Of a DNA stretch of 53,546 bases, positions 53,103 through 53,546 are shown piece by piece. Below the pieces are notes generated by a model. The model searched no databases and was not told the origin of the DNA. It was given only the letters and a program-made list of their open reading frames with translations. Each line of letters starts with the position of its first letter. Within the stretch, counting starts at the first letter, position 1. The position numbers were made by a program, and so were the translations under genes. Source of the DNA: a bacterium (GTDB lineage Bacteria; Auribacterota; JABMQX01); NCBI GenBank assembly GCA_030691545.1, contig JAUYEE010000238.1, positions 1 to 53,546 of the forward strand, given 5' to 3'.

Positions 53103-53546
53103 AGATTGCCTTTCCTCCACTGAGAAGCAGGGACCGCCGCCGAAACGCCCAGCACATATACGAAATGGAGACGAAATAGGAGGCTGGCACACGATTCGCC
53201 ACACCCGCCTTCACCCCAAGCACTGTCGTGTTTCCACCGAGACCCATGGGGCCAATCCCAAGCATGTTCAGCTTATGAAGCAGCCGGTCTTCCATCTTCC
53301 TCAGGACGGGATTCGGATTCCTGTCGTCAAGGCGACGGAAGAACTGTTCCTTCGAGAGGACGTAAGACGACCCTCTGTCTCCGCCGATTCCGACGCCGAT
53401 GATGCCCGGAGCACACCCTTCGCCCTGGGCTTTGAAGACGGCGTCAATGACGCATCTTTCGACCCCTTCCAGGTCTCTTCCGGCGGAAAGCGCGGCGTTT
53501 GGAAGGCTGTATTGGGCGCCAACGTTCTCGCTCCCTCCGCCCTTGA
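53089..53546 (-). CDS. Fumarase/tartrate dehydratase alpha subunit (class I), partial
   Basis: The gene runs off the right edge, so only the C-terminal 151 residues are seen. They read KGGGSENVGAQYSLPN, then GCAPGIIGVGIGGDRGSSYV, LSKEQFF and LNMLGIGPMGLGGNTTVLGV, the iron-sulfur-binding domain of class I fumarase alpha. It overlaps the beta gene by 14 bases. The N-terminal part and promoter lie outside the window. Confidence 0.92.
   Translation of the reverse strand, partial: KGGGSENVGAQYSLPNAALSAGRDLEGVERCVIDAVFKAQGEGCAPGIIGVGIGGDRGSSYVLSKEQFFRRLDDRNPNPVLRKMEDRLLHKLNMLGIGPMGLGGNTTVLGVKAGVANRVPASYFVSISYMCWAFRRRSLLLSGGKAIYDPD

Overview
The window is about 53.5 kb of GC-rich DNA from a Gram-negative heterotroph with an outer membrane. 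The gene content fits a planctomycete-like or neighbouring lineage (PVC group, Hydrogenedentes or Sumerlaeota type). Supporting signs are a DUF1080 3-keto-sugar hydrolase, several secreted TIM-barrel isomerase/epimerases, ASPIC/UnbV, FG-GAP and parallel beta-helix surface proteins, a UVR-motif protein of the planctomycete type, and many small dispersed palindromes. The phylum is an inference. There is no rRNA, tRNA, transposase, phage gene or CRISPR array.

Left part (1-11070, all plus strand): SecG with a repeat-bearing tail; two oligopeptide ABC ATPases without their permeases; signal peptidase I; a DUF523 protein; a TIM-barrel isomerase; then an envelope glycan block made of a flippase-like membrane protein, a Trm112-like zinc ribbon, three GT4 glycosyltransferases and a SAM methyltransferase, some coupled by ATGA overlaps. 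The spacers around the ABC genes are built of two dispersed repeat families.

Middle (11140-28118): a secreted DUF1080 hydrolase and a sugar isomerase; a secreted beta-helix protein with a cysteine in most turns; a giant multidomain secreted protein of about 2300 residues on a divergent promoter pair; a URO-D family protein; a second, short signal peptidase I; an NTF2-like protein; and a PQQ-propeller protein with a helical C-terminal half.

Sugar region (28647-39535): a ribose-type ABC importer (binding protein, permease, double ATPase, permease) on the plus strand faces a minus-strand cluster of SIS isomerase, zinc alcohol dehydrogenase, COG4091-type oxidoreductase, fucose-isomerase-like protein and FGGY kinase. 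Together they look like uptake and catabolism of one unidentified sugar or polyol.

Right part (39620-53546): M16 peptidase, GT2 glycosyltransferase, a lone HisF, a receiver domain that has lost two conserved residues, a Tat-exported isomerase-like protein, an OPT-family transporter, a five-gene zinc/metal acquisition operon (ZnuB, ZnuC, ZnuA, a His-rich outer-membrane barrel and a small His/Cys membrane protein) with a recognisable promoter and a palindrome over its -10 element, a UVR-motif protein, and the two subunits of a class I fumarase, the alpha subunit being cut by the window edge.

I found no single system that is plainly new. The strongest candidates are the zinc operon with its His-rich barrel, the unidentified sugar pathway, the giant secreted protein, the altered receiver and the dense set of small dispersed palindromes, one of which may have entered a coding sequence (secG).
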